Shown one piece after another: positions 1 to 7,299 of a DNA stretch of 64,000 bases (position 1 is the stretch's first letter; each line of letters opens with the position of its first letter). The translations under genes and the position numbers were made by a program. Origin of the DNA: an uncultured Clostridia bacterium (GTDB taxonomy: Bacteria > Bacillota > Clostridia > Peptostreptococcales > Anaerovoracaceae); NCBI GenBank assembly GCA_938046095.1, contig CALIXS010000018.1, positions 1 to 64,000 of the forward strand, in the 5' to 3' direction. The notes below the pieces were generated by a model. It was not told the origin of the DNA. It searched no databases and worked only from the letters and a program-made list of their open reading frames with translations.

Positions 1-2
1 AT

Positions 3-113
3 ATTCCTTTTTTTAATACTGGAATTAATAGAAGTCAAAAGCTAAATGAGATAATTTATAAAATTATTAATACACAAATTATAATTAAGGAAAATGAATA
101 CTATGAAAAGTAA
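3..113 (+). CDS. 3' end of an unrecognised protein (partial)
   Basis: An open frame enters from the left edge and runs 36 codons to TAA at 111-113, ending in KENEYYEK. Codon use is strongly A/T-biased, like the rest of the first 2.5 kb. It overlaps by 11 nt the ATG of the following methyltransferase frame, the spacing expected of two translationally coupled genes. Too little remains to name a family. It could be a chance open frame, but it is lysine- and glutamate-rich and reads like a normal protein C-terminus. Confidence 0.4.
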   Translation: MPFFNTGINRSQKLNEIIYKIINTQIIIKENEYYEK

Positions 114-696
114 TATAAATCAATATTATGATGCAACAAAAGGGATAGAGGCTCATAGAAATATTTAAGAATTTTTAAAACTAAATGTTGAACCTTCAAA
201 TGCAATTGATTTAGGATGTGGTGCAGGTCGAGATACTATTGAATTAATAAAAAATAAATGGCATGTATTATCGATAGATAAAGAAAATAATGAAAAATTA
301 ATTAGAGAACAGTTATCAAATGAAGAACAAGATAAATTTGAATTTTATCAATCACTTTTTGGATCAATGATATTACCAAAATGTAAGTTAATTGTTGCAA
401 ATTTTAGTTTGCCATTTACAAAAGTAGAATTTTTTAAGGAAACATGGAATAAAATTGAAAGTTCTTTATTAGATGAAGGATATTTTGTAGGAAACTTTTT
501 TGGAAAAAAAGATTCATGGATATCAGATGAAAAAAGAAAATTAGTGTTTTTAGAAGAAAGTGAAGTTAAAAATTTATTTGATAATTTTATCATAGTAAAA
601 TTCAATGAAATAGAAAAAGATGTAAAATTAGCATCAGGAAAAGAAAAACACTGGCATTTATATGAAGTTATAGCTAGAAAAGTAAAATTAACATAA
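103..696 (+). pseudogene. Class I SAM-dependent methyltransferase, interrupted by an in-frame TAA
   Basis: Read from ATG 103 the frame would encode about 197 residues, but codon 22 is TAA (166-168). The same frame is then open to the stop at 694-696. After the stop comes the SAM-binding motif I, IDLGCGAGRD (residues 35-44), and an acidic residue at the end of the next strand (LSID, about 59), typical of a class I Rossmann methyltransferase. The only later ATG in frame (367) would remove the SAM-binding half, so the gene is probably inactive unless the stop is suppressed or is a sequence error. Substrate unknown. It is AT-rich and lies in the accessory block with other broken genes. Confidence 0.7.
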
Positions 697-749
697 ATAT
701 ACTAGTTTTGAAACAAAAAGTACCAGCAAAATTCTGTTACTTTCTAACA

Positions 750-821
750 CTATTTATCTAACTCCTCAAACATTTTATCAACATTATTAAAGGTCTTGCT
801 TAAATTCTTTCCTTCTAATTT
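750..821 (-). pseudogene. Short C-terminal protein remnant beside the KilA-N gene
   Basis: On the minus strand a 23-codon frame ending NNVDKMFEELDK and TAG overlaps the last codons of the KilA-N gene in another frame. It reads like a normal charged C-terminus and may be the original tail of the KilA-N protein, or of a neighbour, shifted out of frame by a small indel. No identification is possible from this length. Confidence 0.3.
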
Positions 822-1114
822 TTAATGCCACTATAATTAATCTTTTCAAGTGATGCTAATTGTGTCCTTGTTTCTTTTTTAAAGGAGTCGAATTCGACCC
901 CTTTAAAATTAGGATTGTGAATAGTCTCCCAAAGACCAAGGAATTCAATTGTATCTCTTACTCTTAGCCAGTTTTTAACAACATCTTTAGGTTCATGCAC
1001 ATTTTTGTATCTTGCAATATCCGTTAGACTTATATAGTCATTTTTAAAGTCTTCAGTATAAATTTGAATAGCAAAACCTTTTGCTTCAATCGTGTCTTTT
1101 TTCACCTTAGACAT
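815..1114 (-). CDS. Truncated KilA-N domain protein
   Basis: A 99-residue protein that begins like phage/plasmid KilA-N (APSES-like DNA-binding) proteins: NDYISLTDIARYKN at about residues 24-37, then VVKNWLRVRDTIEFLGLWE and the NPNFKGVEFDSF segment (about 67-78). Full-length relatives are usually around 250-280 residues. Here, after the conserved N-terminal domain, the sequence jumps to RTQLASLEKINYSGIKN and stops, which suggests an internal deletion. The start is supported by AAGGAGGAA a few bases upstream of ATG 1114. It lies downstream of the broken restriction-modification gene on the same strand. It may still bind DNA, but is most likely a remnant of a mobile element. Confidence 0.7.
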   Translation of the reverse strand: MSKVKKDTIEAKGFAIQIYTEDFKNDYISLTDIARYKNVHEPKDVVKNWLRVRDTIEFLGLWETIHNPNFKGVEFDSFKKETRTQLASLEKINYSGIKN

Positions 1115-1173
1115 GTGAGTTCCTCCTTTATGCTGATGTACTGTTTACAACATTTATTTTCGTAATAACTGCT

Positions 1174-2235
1174 CTAAACAGCACACCAACGATTTATTTT
1201 TTTGATTTTAAACTTTGGTAGAAGCTCTAAAACCCTTGTATTTACTTGACTATTTGCCTGTGTCATTATTATGACACGAAACCCGCAAGCTAAATCTATC
1301 ATACTCTTATATCTCTCAGGTCTTAGAATGTTAACCATTAAATCAATAACATTTTTAGGTGTAAAAAATTGTCCCTGAGATCCTTTAGAGGCATAACTTA
1401 TAATACTTTCAAACGCATCTGATACAACTTGATGTGATGTAGATGTTAAGCTATATTTTTGCAATTGTGCTACTACATAAACTATACTATTATCATCTAA
1501 AGTTATTTCCTCCTTTTCTGTAAAAACCATAGGATATTTAACTTTAACTTTATCTCTAAATATTTCTTTTATTCTTAATGTAGTCTTATGTGCGTCATCA
1601 TCAATTACAATAAATTCCATATAATCATCAGATGTTTTATATCTTTCATCATAAATTTTGCACATTAATATAGACATTAACTCGCTTAATATTTTTTCAT
1701 CTCTTGTAGTTCCTGTAGCATTAGCAGCTATGAACCCTCTCATTTGTTTAAAAATATTCTTTAAATTAGAAGTTGGCTTTAATTCTTTCTTTTTTAATTG
1801 CTCTTTTGTTGAAAAAAAGCCTTTTTCAGGAATATCAAAAATATCTTTATAAGTAACTTTTCCATCTTTTACAATCTTTTCAATATAATGTATTCCTATT
1901 TTGTCATCTTCTAAATTACCATTAGTCCAAACACCATATCTAATATCTTCAAAATCCATATAATTCTTTAATTGGACTATCCCATCTTTAACTGATGGTT
2001 TTTTTGTTTCTACAAAGATTTTCGGTTTGTTATTTTCCATAACAACAAGATCAACCGGAAGGGATTTTCTAGTGTCTGAAGGACTTCTTTTAACAGGATA
2101 TTCAATTTGTATATCCTCTTTGCTGTATCCGTAATCTTCTATCAAAATTTTAATATAATCTTGTCTTACAATTTCTTCAGGTGTTAAAGCAAGTTCTCTG
2201 CCAGTTGCCATACATATTATTTTATCTTTAGCCAT
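1174..2235 (-). pseudogene. HsdR_N / N6-DNA methylase restriction-modification protein, 3' truncated
   Basis: A 353-residue product from ATG 2235, chosen over the upstream frame because GAGGGAGAG lies just before it and the XRE gene ends 4 nt earlier. The N-terminal third resembles the type I restriction R-subunit N-terminal (PD-(D/E)XK-like) domain: LPVDLVVME then KIFVETKKP (about residues 56-75). The second half is the helical lead-in of N6-adenine methylases, with GSQGQFFTP (about 284-292) and SAM motif I starting DLACG (about 314-318). Directly after that motif the sequence becomes unrelated and ends after about 35 residues. The catalytic (N/D)PPF motif and the rest of the methylase are missing, so this is a remnant of a roughly twice-larger enzyme. 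Confidence 0.75.
1260..1277. repeat. Perfect inverted repeat at the methylase break
   Basis: GTGTCAT-4-ATGACAC, a 7-4-7 perfect dyad, lies about 20 nt past the point where the methylase leaves its family sequence (around 1285-1290). It may be the scar or end of a recombination event, or a chance dyad in AT-rich DNA. Confidence 0.5.
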
Positions 2236-2239
2236 TTTT

Positions 2240-2461
2240 CTACTCTCCCTCTTCAACATATTCATCATCAAAAGAGAATACATCGTTAGGTGTACAGTCA
2301 AGTGCTTTACATATTCTCTCTAAATTTTTAAGTGTTATCGGCTTATTCTTTCCCATCTGTGCCATAACATTGGTTGTTAAATCCGCCATTGCTATAACAT
2401 CAATTTTCTTTAAGCCTTTTTTTGCAAGTTGTATCCATAATGGTTTATAGTTTAATGCCAT
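2240..2461 (-). CDS. Small XRE/Cro-type regulator of the restriction-modification operon
   Basis: A 73-residue helix-turn-helix protein of the Cro/C1 type: the recognition region falls around KIDVIAMADLTTNVMAQMGK (about residues 19-38), and the typical C-terminal helix LERICKALDCTPNDVF follows. Size and position match the small controller proteins that precede type I-like methylase genes: its stop is 4 nt before the methylase ATG and the two share a strand. A strong promoter with a perfect 8-6-8 inverted repeat over the -35 box lies immediately upstream, suggesting autorepression. The gene appears intact although its target operon is broken. Confidence 0.85.
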   Translation of the reverse strand: MALNYKPLWIQLAKKGLKKIDVIAMADLTTNVMAQMGKNKPITLKNLERICKALDCTPNDVFSFDDEYVEEGE

Positions 2462-2497
2462 ATTAACCCTCTTTTCTTCATAAATACAGTTGTCATT

Positions 2498-2526
2498 ATT
2501 GTACCACTAATATTGATTGTATTCAA
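2498..2526 (-). promoter_or_regulatory. Sigma-A-type promoter of the XRE gene
   Basis: Reading the minus strand: -35 TTGAAT (2526-2521), 17-nt spacer, -10 TACAAT (2503-2498), 36 nt before the XRE ATG. Confidence 0.7.
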
Positions 2527-2530
2527 TATT
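2509..2530. promoter_or_regulatory. Candidate XRE operator
   Basis: Perfect inverted repeat AATATTGA-6-TCAATATT covering the -35 box and spacer of the XRE promoter. The placement would let a bound dimer block RNA polymerase. Confidence 0.55.
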
Positions 2531-2892
2531 TACTTGATATACACTTTTGTTTTAGAGATTTTGTTGTATCATTCAGTCTTTACTTTGCTATAAATTGGCT
2601 GACCTGTTGGCGTTGTTGTTGCATAAATATACCTTTTTAAACATACTTTCTTGAAAATATAAAGTTATATTTTTTGAGAAGCTTTGGCATTGAGCATTTA
2701 CACGTCAGCATTACATCTGATACATCGTATGCATAAAATTTATATATAATGTTTTATACTATTACTTAATTGCGCCATATATTATTCTTGTTTTCCTCTT
2801 TAAAATTAAAATCCGTCAAGGCGGCAATAAAGTAAAAACATGGAACTTTCCGTATATATCACAATAAATCCGTCGAATCGGAATTCCGGGCA
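2531..2892. other. AT-rich spacer at the island boundary
   Basis: About 360 nt with no convincing gene. Base composition changes near 2815-2880 from AT-rich to the roughly 50% GC of the rest of the window, so the edge of the acquired segment is probably here. I see no tRNA, integrase or clear direct repeat marking an attachment site. Confidence 0.5.
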
Positions 2893-2927
2893 GAAAAAAA
2901 CACGGAAGCCCTCCGAGGGTTCCCGTG
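2893..2927 (-). terminator. Intrinsic terminator after rpmE
   Basis: Minus-strand stem CACGGGAACCCTC / GAGGGCTTCCGTG with a short loop, followed by seven or more T residues. Confidence 0.85.
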
Positions 2928-2949
2928 CTTTGATTGCGATATATGGCGA

Positions 2950-3150
2950 TCAGTCAAGGTTATACTTGTTTTTGAATTTTTCAACGCGTCCGCCGCGGTT
3001 GATAAACTTCTGCTGACCTGTAAAGAACGGATGGCACGCTGAGCAAATGTCAAGCCTCAACTCAGGCTTTGTCGACTTTGTCACAAATTCGTTTCCGCAT
3101 GCGCAAGTTACTTTACATTCCACATATTCAGGATGGATTCCTTCCTTCAT
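2950..3150 (-). CDS. rpmE: 50S ribosomal protein L31, zinc-binding form
   Basis: A 66-residue protein starting MKEGIHPEY, the usual L31 N-terminus. ATG 3150 was chosen over a longer upstream frame because it matches the family start and has a purine-rich site (AAAAGAGGTAAAAGC) before it. It is the zinc-binding (C+) form: Cys16 and Cys18 (CAC) pair with Cys36 and Cys39 (CSAC). L31 joins the 50S subunit near the central protuberance. It lies 173 nt downstream of prmC and ends in a strong terminator. In many Clostridia rpmE sits directly after rho; here it follows prmC instead, at the edge of the acquired AT-rich segment. Confidence 0.96.
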   Translation of the reverse strand: MKEGIHPEYVECKVTCACGNEFVTKSTKPELRLDICSACHPFFTGQQKFINRGGRVEKFKNKYNLD

Positions 3151-3323
3151 GCTTTTACCTCTTTTCTGCTCTGGGTGTTCACCCGTGCACAAATTACTGA
3201 TTACACAGCCTTATGATTTTATCACACGTATCTGCCGAAATCAAGTGCGGCGGACACAAAATCCGCGGCCGACGGCACACAAAACCCGCCCAAAAATTAC
3301 GGCTGCCGTCAGCCTCAAAATAT

Positions 3324-4199
3324 TTACCTTGCCGGTAAGCGCCCTGTCACACAGCGATTTCTGCCCGCAAGATCGCGATGAACGTTTATATTCTCAAAGC
3401 CTTTGCCTGCAAGCAGTCTGCCGACCTCATCCGCCTGATCATCACCGATTTCCAGCACGAGCACGGCTTTCTTCCGGAGATGCTCCGGAGCGTGCTCAGC
3501 GATACACCGATAAAAATCGAGCCCGTCTTCCCCGCCGTCGAGCGCCGAAAGCGGCTCGTGCTCCGTAATCTCGCGCTGAAGCGTCAGCACCTTGTCTGAC
3601 GGTATGTACGGCGGATTGCTGACTATGCAGTCGAATTTTCTTTTTTTGAACTTTCCCGTGAACGGGGCGAACATATCACCCTGAGAGAACGAAACATTTT
3701 TGTTCACCTCGTTAAGCTCCGCGTTTGAACGTGCTACCGCGAGCGCTTTTTCGCTTATGTCTGAGCAAGTGACGGATGATCCGGGCAAAAGTCCGGCAAG
3801 CGATATCCCGATTGCTCCGCTTCCGCAGCAGAGATCGAGTATGTCGCCTTTTTCCGCGCCCGACGCTTTGATAGCGGCAAGCGCCGATTCCACCACACTC
3901 TCCGTATCCTGCCGCGGTATAAGGACGTCCGGTGTCACGTTAAACTTGTATCCCATGAACGATACGTTTCCTACGATGTATTGGAGCGGCTCCCCCGAGC
4001 TTCTTCTGTCTATAAGCTCAAAATATCTGTCGCAAAGCAAATCCTGAAGCACGTTCTGATACTCGAGAATCATTTTAGACTCCGAGATTGCCGTCATATA
4101 GCAATAAAGCGATTTGGCATCCCCGCCCGCATTTTCGACGCCGCTGTCGGCGAGCTGCTTTTCCGCAAGACTGATGATTTCCTTTACGCTGAGGCTCAT
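3324..4199 (-). CDS. prmC: Release factor glutamine methyltransferase PrmC (HemK)
   Basis: This 291-residue enzyme methylates the glutamine of the GGQ motif in release factors RF1/RF2 using SAM. The N-terminal helical domain (about 1-90) ends with SSGEPLQYIVG; then come LIPRQDTE (about 93-100), SAM motif I ILDLCCGSGAIGI (about 119-131) and the catalytic NPPY (SNPPYIP, about 189-195). Length is normal. Its ATG overlaps the yqhQ stop by 4 nt (ATGA), so the two are translationally coupled. The usual partner prfA (RF1) is not found downstream; the sequence goes to rpmE and then the AT-rich island. Confidence 0.95.
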   Translation of the reverse strand: MSLSVKEIISLAEKQLADSGVENAGGDAKSLYCYMTAISESKMILEYQNVLQDLLCDRYFELIDRRSSGEPLQYIVGNVSFMGYKFNVTPDVLIPRQDTESVVESALAAIKASGAEKGDILDLCCGSGAIGISLAGLLPGSSVTCSDISEKALAVARSNAELNEVNKNVSFSQGDMFAPFTGKFKKRKFDCIVSNPPYIPSDKVLTLQREITEHEPLSALDGGEDGLDFYRCIAEHAPEHLRKKAVLVLEIGDDQADEVGRLLAGKGFENINVHRDLAGRNRCVTGRLPAR

Positions 4200-5227
4200 C
4201 GCTCATCCTCCGACGTGCTGCGAATTCTGCGCTCCTCTACGAGTTTACCGTCTTTGTCGCATACCCCCTCTATAAAAGGCGTATCGACAGGCGCGGTCGC
4301 CGCTTTCATCGATGCAATTGCCACCTCTAACATGTCGTCCGTCGGCTCCGCGGTCGTTATCTTCTGTAGATAAAGTCCCGGCAGCGACAAAATCCTCACG
4401 ACAACGTTGTCGCTCCTCCCTGCCCATCTGAGCACCTCATACGACAACCCCGCCACAACAGGTATAAGAACGACCCTCGACAGCAGCCTCATCCAGAGAG
4501 TCGGCCAGCCCATCAGAGAAAACACCAAAAGGCTTATTACCATTACAAATACGAGAAAGCTCGTTCCGCATCTCGGGTGAAGCCTGTAAAACTGCTGCGC
4601 ATTTTCGGGCGTCATCTCGAGGCCGTTTTCAAAGCAGTGTATCGTCTTATGCTCCGCGCCGTGGTACATGAACGTCCTTTTTATATCTCCCATTTTGCTT
4701 ATTGCGACTATGTACAGAACAAAAATCAGAATTCTGAATATCCCCTCCGCAAGGTTGAGTAAAACGGCGTTGTCCGTGACTTTCCCGAGCAGGTTTATCA
4801 CGACTGTCGGCATCAGGATAAAAATCACAACAGTCATCACCAATGCCATAAGCACCGCCATAAATATCGCGAAGTTCCACGCGGCCTTTGCCCCGAATTT
4901 TTTCGCCAGCCATGTCTCAAATCTACCCGGCTCGCCGGTTTCAGCCTCATCGTCCGTATAAGCCTCGAGCACGTCTGCCGAGTACAACAGCGTCCTCATC
5001 CCGACGACAAGCGAGCTCACAAAGGAAACGACGCCCCTGATTATGGGAAGCCGCGCCCAGCTACCCATTTTGCCGACCGGCTCCGTCTTTATATGTATTC
5101 TGCCGTCCGGAACGCGCACAGCCACGGCCACCCGCGACTCGCCGCGCATCATCACGCCTTCCATTATAGCCTGCCCGCCCACCTTTGTGGGACAGGCATC
5201 TTTAAGAAAAATCCTGCTTAAATCCAT
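4196..5227 (-). CDS. yqhQ: DUF1385 membrane protein, YqhQ-like
   Basis: This 343-residue protein of the DUF1385 family opens with the family signature VGGQAIMEGVMMRG (about 16-29), followed by a soluble segment and at least four hydrophobic helices (about 116-146, 156-175, 203-222, 230-248). HGAEHKTIHCFENG and LHPRCGTSF, also typical, lie between helices. The biochemical role is unknown in the family; the gene is commonly found between rho/rpmE and prmC/prfA in Firmicutes, as here. It starts 13 nt after rho with GCGGAG before ATG and overlaps prmC by 4 nt. Confidence 0.92.
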   Translation of the reverse strand: MDLSRIFLKDACPTKVGGQAIMEGVMMRGESRVAVAVRVPDGRIHIKTEPVGKMGSWARLPIIRGVVSFVSSLVVGMRTLLYSADVLEAYTDDEAETGEPGRFETWLAKKFGAKAAWNFAIFMAVLMALVMTVVIFILMPTVVINLLGKVTDNAVLLNLAEGIFRILIFVLYIVAISKMGDIKRTFMYHGAEHKTIHCFENGLEMTPENAQQFYRLHPRCGTSFLVFVMVISLLVFSLMGWPTLWMRLLSRVVLIPVVAGLSYEVLRWAGRSDNVVVRILSLPGLYLQKITTAEPTDDMLEVAIASMKAATAPVDTPFIEGVCDKDGKLVEERRIRSTSEDER

Positions 5228-5240
5228 TGTTTCTCCGCAG

Positions 5241-7043
5241 TTATCTGTTAACCAAAACCTTTTTGATAATCTGAATGAAATTTCGGTTGTTGACAGTGTG
5301 CGACAGGTTGTCGATGATCATTTCCGTAACCTCCTGAGGCGGCATATTGCTCATCGCGCGCCTCATCGCCCAGATAGCCTCCATTTCCTCCTGATTCATC
5401 AGCAGATCCTCACGCCTCGTCCCCGACCGGTTGAGATCGATAGCCGGGAATATCCGCTTCTCGGAAAGCTTGCGGTCGAGGTGCAGTTCCATATTACCTG
5501 TACCCTTGAATTCCTCATATATAACATCGTCCATACGCGAACCCGTCTCGACAAGCGACGTTGCTAGTATAGTTATGCTTCCGCCTTCCTCAAGGTTCCT
5601 CGCGGCTCCGAAAAACTTCTTAGGCTTATAGAGCGCACTCGGGTCAAGTCCTCCGGACAGTGTCCTGCCCGAAGGCGGTTCGACAAGATTATACGCCCTC
5701 GCAAGCCTTGTGATGGAGTCGAGCAGAATAACGACATCCCGTCCGTGCTCGGCAAGCCTCTGTGCCCTTGCAAGAACCATCTCCGCGACCTTTACGTGAT
5801 GCTGCGGTCTCTCGTCAAAGGTCGAATATATGACCTCTCCGTCGCCCTTGAGCGACCTTTTCATATCAGTAACCTCTTCCGGTCTTTCGTCTACGAGGAA
5901 AACGATGAGATCGCATTCCGGATGATTGGTCTCTATGCTGTTCGCTATGCGCTTTAGCAGCGTCGTTTTACCCGCCTTGGGCGGCGCAACTATAAGACCT
6001 CTCTGTCCCTTTCCGATCGGTGCTATAAGGTCGATAAGCCTCATTGAAAGATCCTTTGTTCCCGTCTCGAGCGTAAGTCTTTCAGTCGGAAAAATCGGAG
6101 TCAGATCCTCTATATCAGGCCTTTTGATCGCCACCCCAGGCTCGTCGTCGTTTACCGTCTGAACATACAGCAAAGCGCCGAAGCGCTCACCCTCGTTAGG
6201 GAGCCTCGAAATGCCCTTTATTTTGTCGCCCGTTTTGAGATTGAATCTCCTTATCTGCGTCGGTGAAACATAAATGTCCCTATCGCTCGTCAGGAAATTG
6301 TTAAAACGCAGAAAGCCGAATCCGTCATCCGCAATATCGAGTATACCGCACACCTCAGGTCTCGGCCTTGCATCACGCAGCTCCTTCGCAGTCATAGGGC
6401 GCCCACGCCGTTCACCGCCTTCATTGCCGGCGTTATTCTCATCAGCGCCCTCGTGCTCATCGCTATGCAGAGATTCATCGGGCTCGCGGCGCTCATTGCC
6501 TTCACTGCGTTCGTCACTTTCGATAGAACCGTCAAAGCCCCGGAGTTCGCCATCAACCCCGGCAAAAGTCTGCACGGCCTCTTCCGACGCTTCCGTCTGC
6601 TCTGCCCTGCTCTTTGCAGTCGCTTTTACCGACGCCTTCCGCCCGGAGGATTTTACTGACGTTTTAAGCTCATTCGCTTCGGCAGCGGTATCCTCTTCAT
6701 GAGGCTCTGCGGCAGCCTTTCGTGACACTCGTTTTTTCGGCTTTGACGGCTCCTTTTCAGAAGTTATATTCGCGGTTTTCGTTGCAGGTGTTATTCTCAG
6801 TGTCGACTGCTGCATATCATCTCCGCCTTCTTTCACAGCCTTTTTACGTGTTGTTCTCTTTTTCGGAGCATCGTCGTTCGCAGGTTCTGCTGCGTGCTCC
6901 GCCGTCTTTTTGCGCGCCGTCCTTTTTTTCACGGCGGGCACTTCGGCGTTCGTATCCTTAACGGCCGATTCTGCGGTCTTTTTGCTGTTTTCCTTTGATG
7001 CGGCTTCTGCGGACAGAATGTCCGCCTTTTTCGTTCTCGGCAT
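5241..7043 (-). CDS. rho: Transcription termination factor Rho with long basic N-terminal extension
   Basis: Rho is a hexameric RNA-dependent ATPase that terminates transcription. Of 600 residues, the first ~220 are a low-complexity Lys/Arg/Ala/Glu-rich extension with repeated KKRTARKK-like blocks, absent from E. coli Rho (419 aa). The conserved core then follows: the RNA-binding fold (GILDIADDGFGFLRFNNF), Walker A APPKAGKTTLLK (about 352-363), VDERPEEV (about 385), Walker B VVILLDSITRLARA and the Q/R-loop region SGGLDPSALYKPKKFFGAARN. It is the first gene of an apparent rho-yqhQ-prmC operon. A near-ideal promoter lies upstream, but no SD sequence sits at the normal distance from ATG 7043; a small hairpin lies there instead. 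Confidence 0.97.
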   Translation of the reverse strand: MPRTKKADILSAEAASKENSKKTAESAVKDTNAEVPAVKKRTARKKTAEHAAEPANDDAPKKRTTRKKAVKEGGDDMQQSTLRITPATKTANITSEKEPSKPKKRVSRKAAAEPHEEDTAAEANELKTSVKSSGRKASVKATAKSRAEQTEASEEAVQTFAGVDGELRGFDGSIESDERSEGNERREPDESLHSDEHEGADENNAGNEGGERRGRPMTAKELRDARPRPEVCGILDIADDGFGFLRFNNFLTSDRDIYVSPTQIRRFNLKTGDKIKGISRLPNEGERFGALLYVQTVNDDEPGVAIKRPDIEDLTPIFPTERLTLETGTKDLSMRLIDLIAPIGKGQRGLIVAPPKAGKTTLLKRIANSIETNHPECDLIVFLVDERPEEVTDMKRSLKGDGEVIYSTFDERPQHHVKVAEMVLARAQRLAEHGRDVVILLDSITRLARAYNLVEPPSGRTLSGGLDPSALYKPKKFFGAARNLEEGGSITILATSLVETGSRMDDVIYEEFKGTGNMELHLDRKLSEKRIFPAIDLNRSGTRREDLLMNQEEMEAIWAMRRAMSNMPPQEVTEMIIDNLSHTVNNRNFIQIIKKVLVNR

Positions 7044-7144
7044 AAATAAACCGGGCGAATTCTCGCCTTTTCCTTTCCGTCTTAAAACTGCTGATGAATA
7101 TATCTATTTTATCCGAGTGTAAATGTTAGATTAAAATCGTTTTG

Positions 7145-7173
7145 ATTATAACGTATACTGCGCACGATTGCAA
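7145..7173 (-). promoter_or_regulatory. Promoter of the rho operon
   Basis: Minus strand: -35 TTGCAA (7173-7168), 17-nt spacer, -10 TATAAT (7150-7145), giving a leader of roughly 95 nt before the rho ATG. Confidence 0.75.
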
Positions 7174-7240
7174 GGGAGCGGCTTATCTGCTTACGGCGCG
7201 TTTTTAACCGTGAGCAGCGGAAACAAAAAAATCTTTTTTA

Positions 7241-7274
7241 GTGAGCAGGAGCCCTATATAGGCGGCCTGCTCAC
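7241..7274 (-). terminator. Probable terminator after asnS
   Basis: Minus-strand stem GTGAGCAGG / CCTGCTCAC around a 16-nt loop with inner pairing; followed by TAAAAAAGATTTTTTTG, so the T-run is displaced by about 9 nt. Confidence 0.55.
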
Positions 7275-7299
7275 GGAATTTCAATAATGTCAATGCCGA

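Noticed and set aside
2531..2892. A tRNA- or att-type integration site next to the island
   Set aside because: No tRNA, integrase gene or matching direct repeats could be found at either visible edge.
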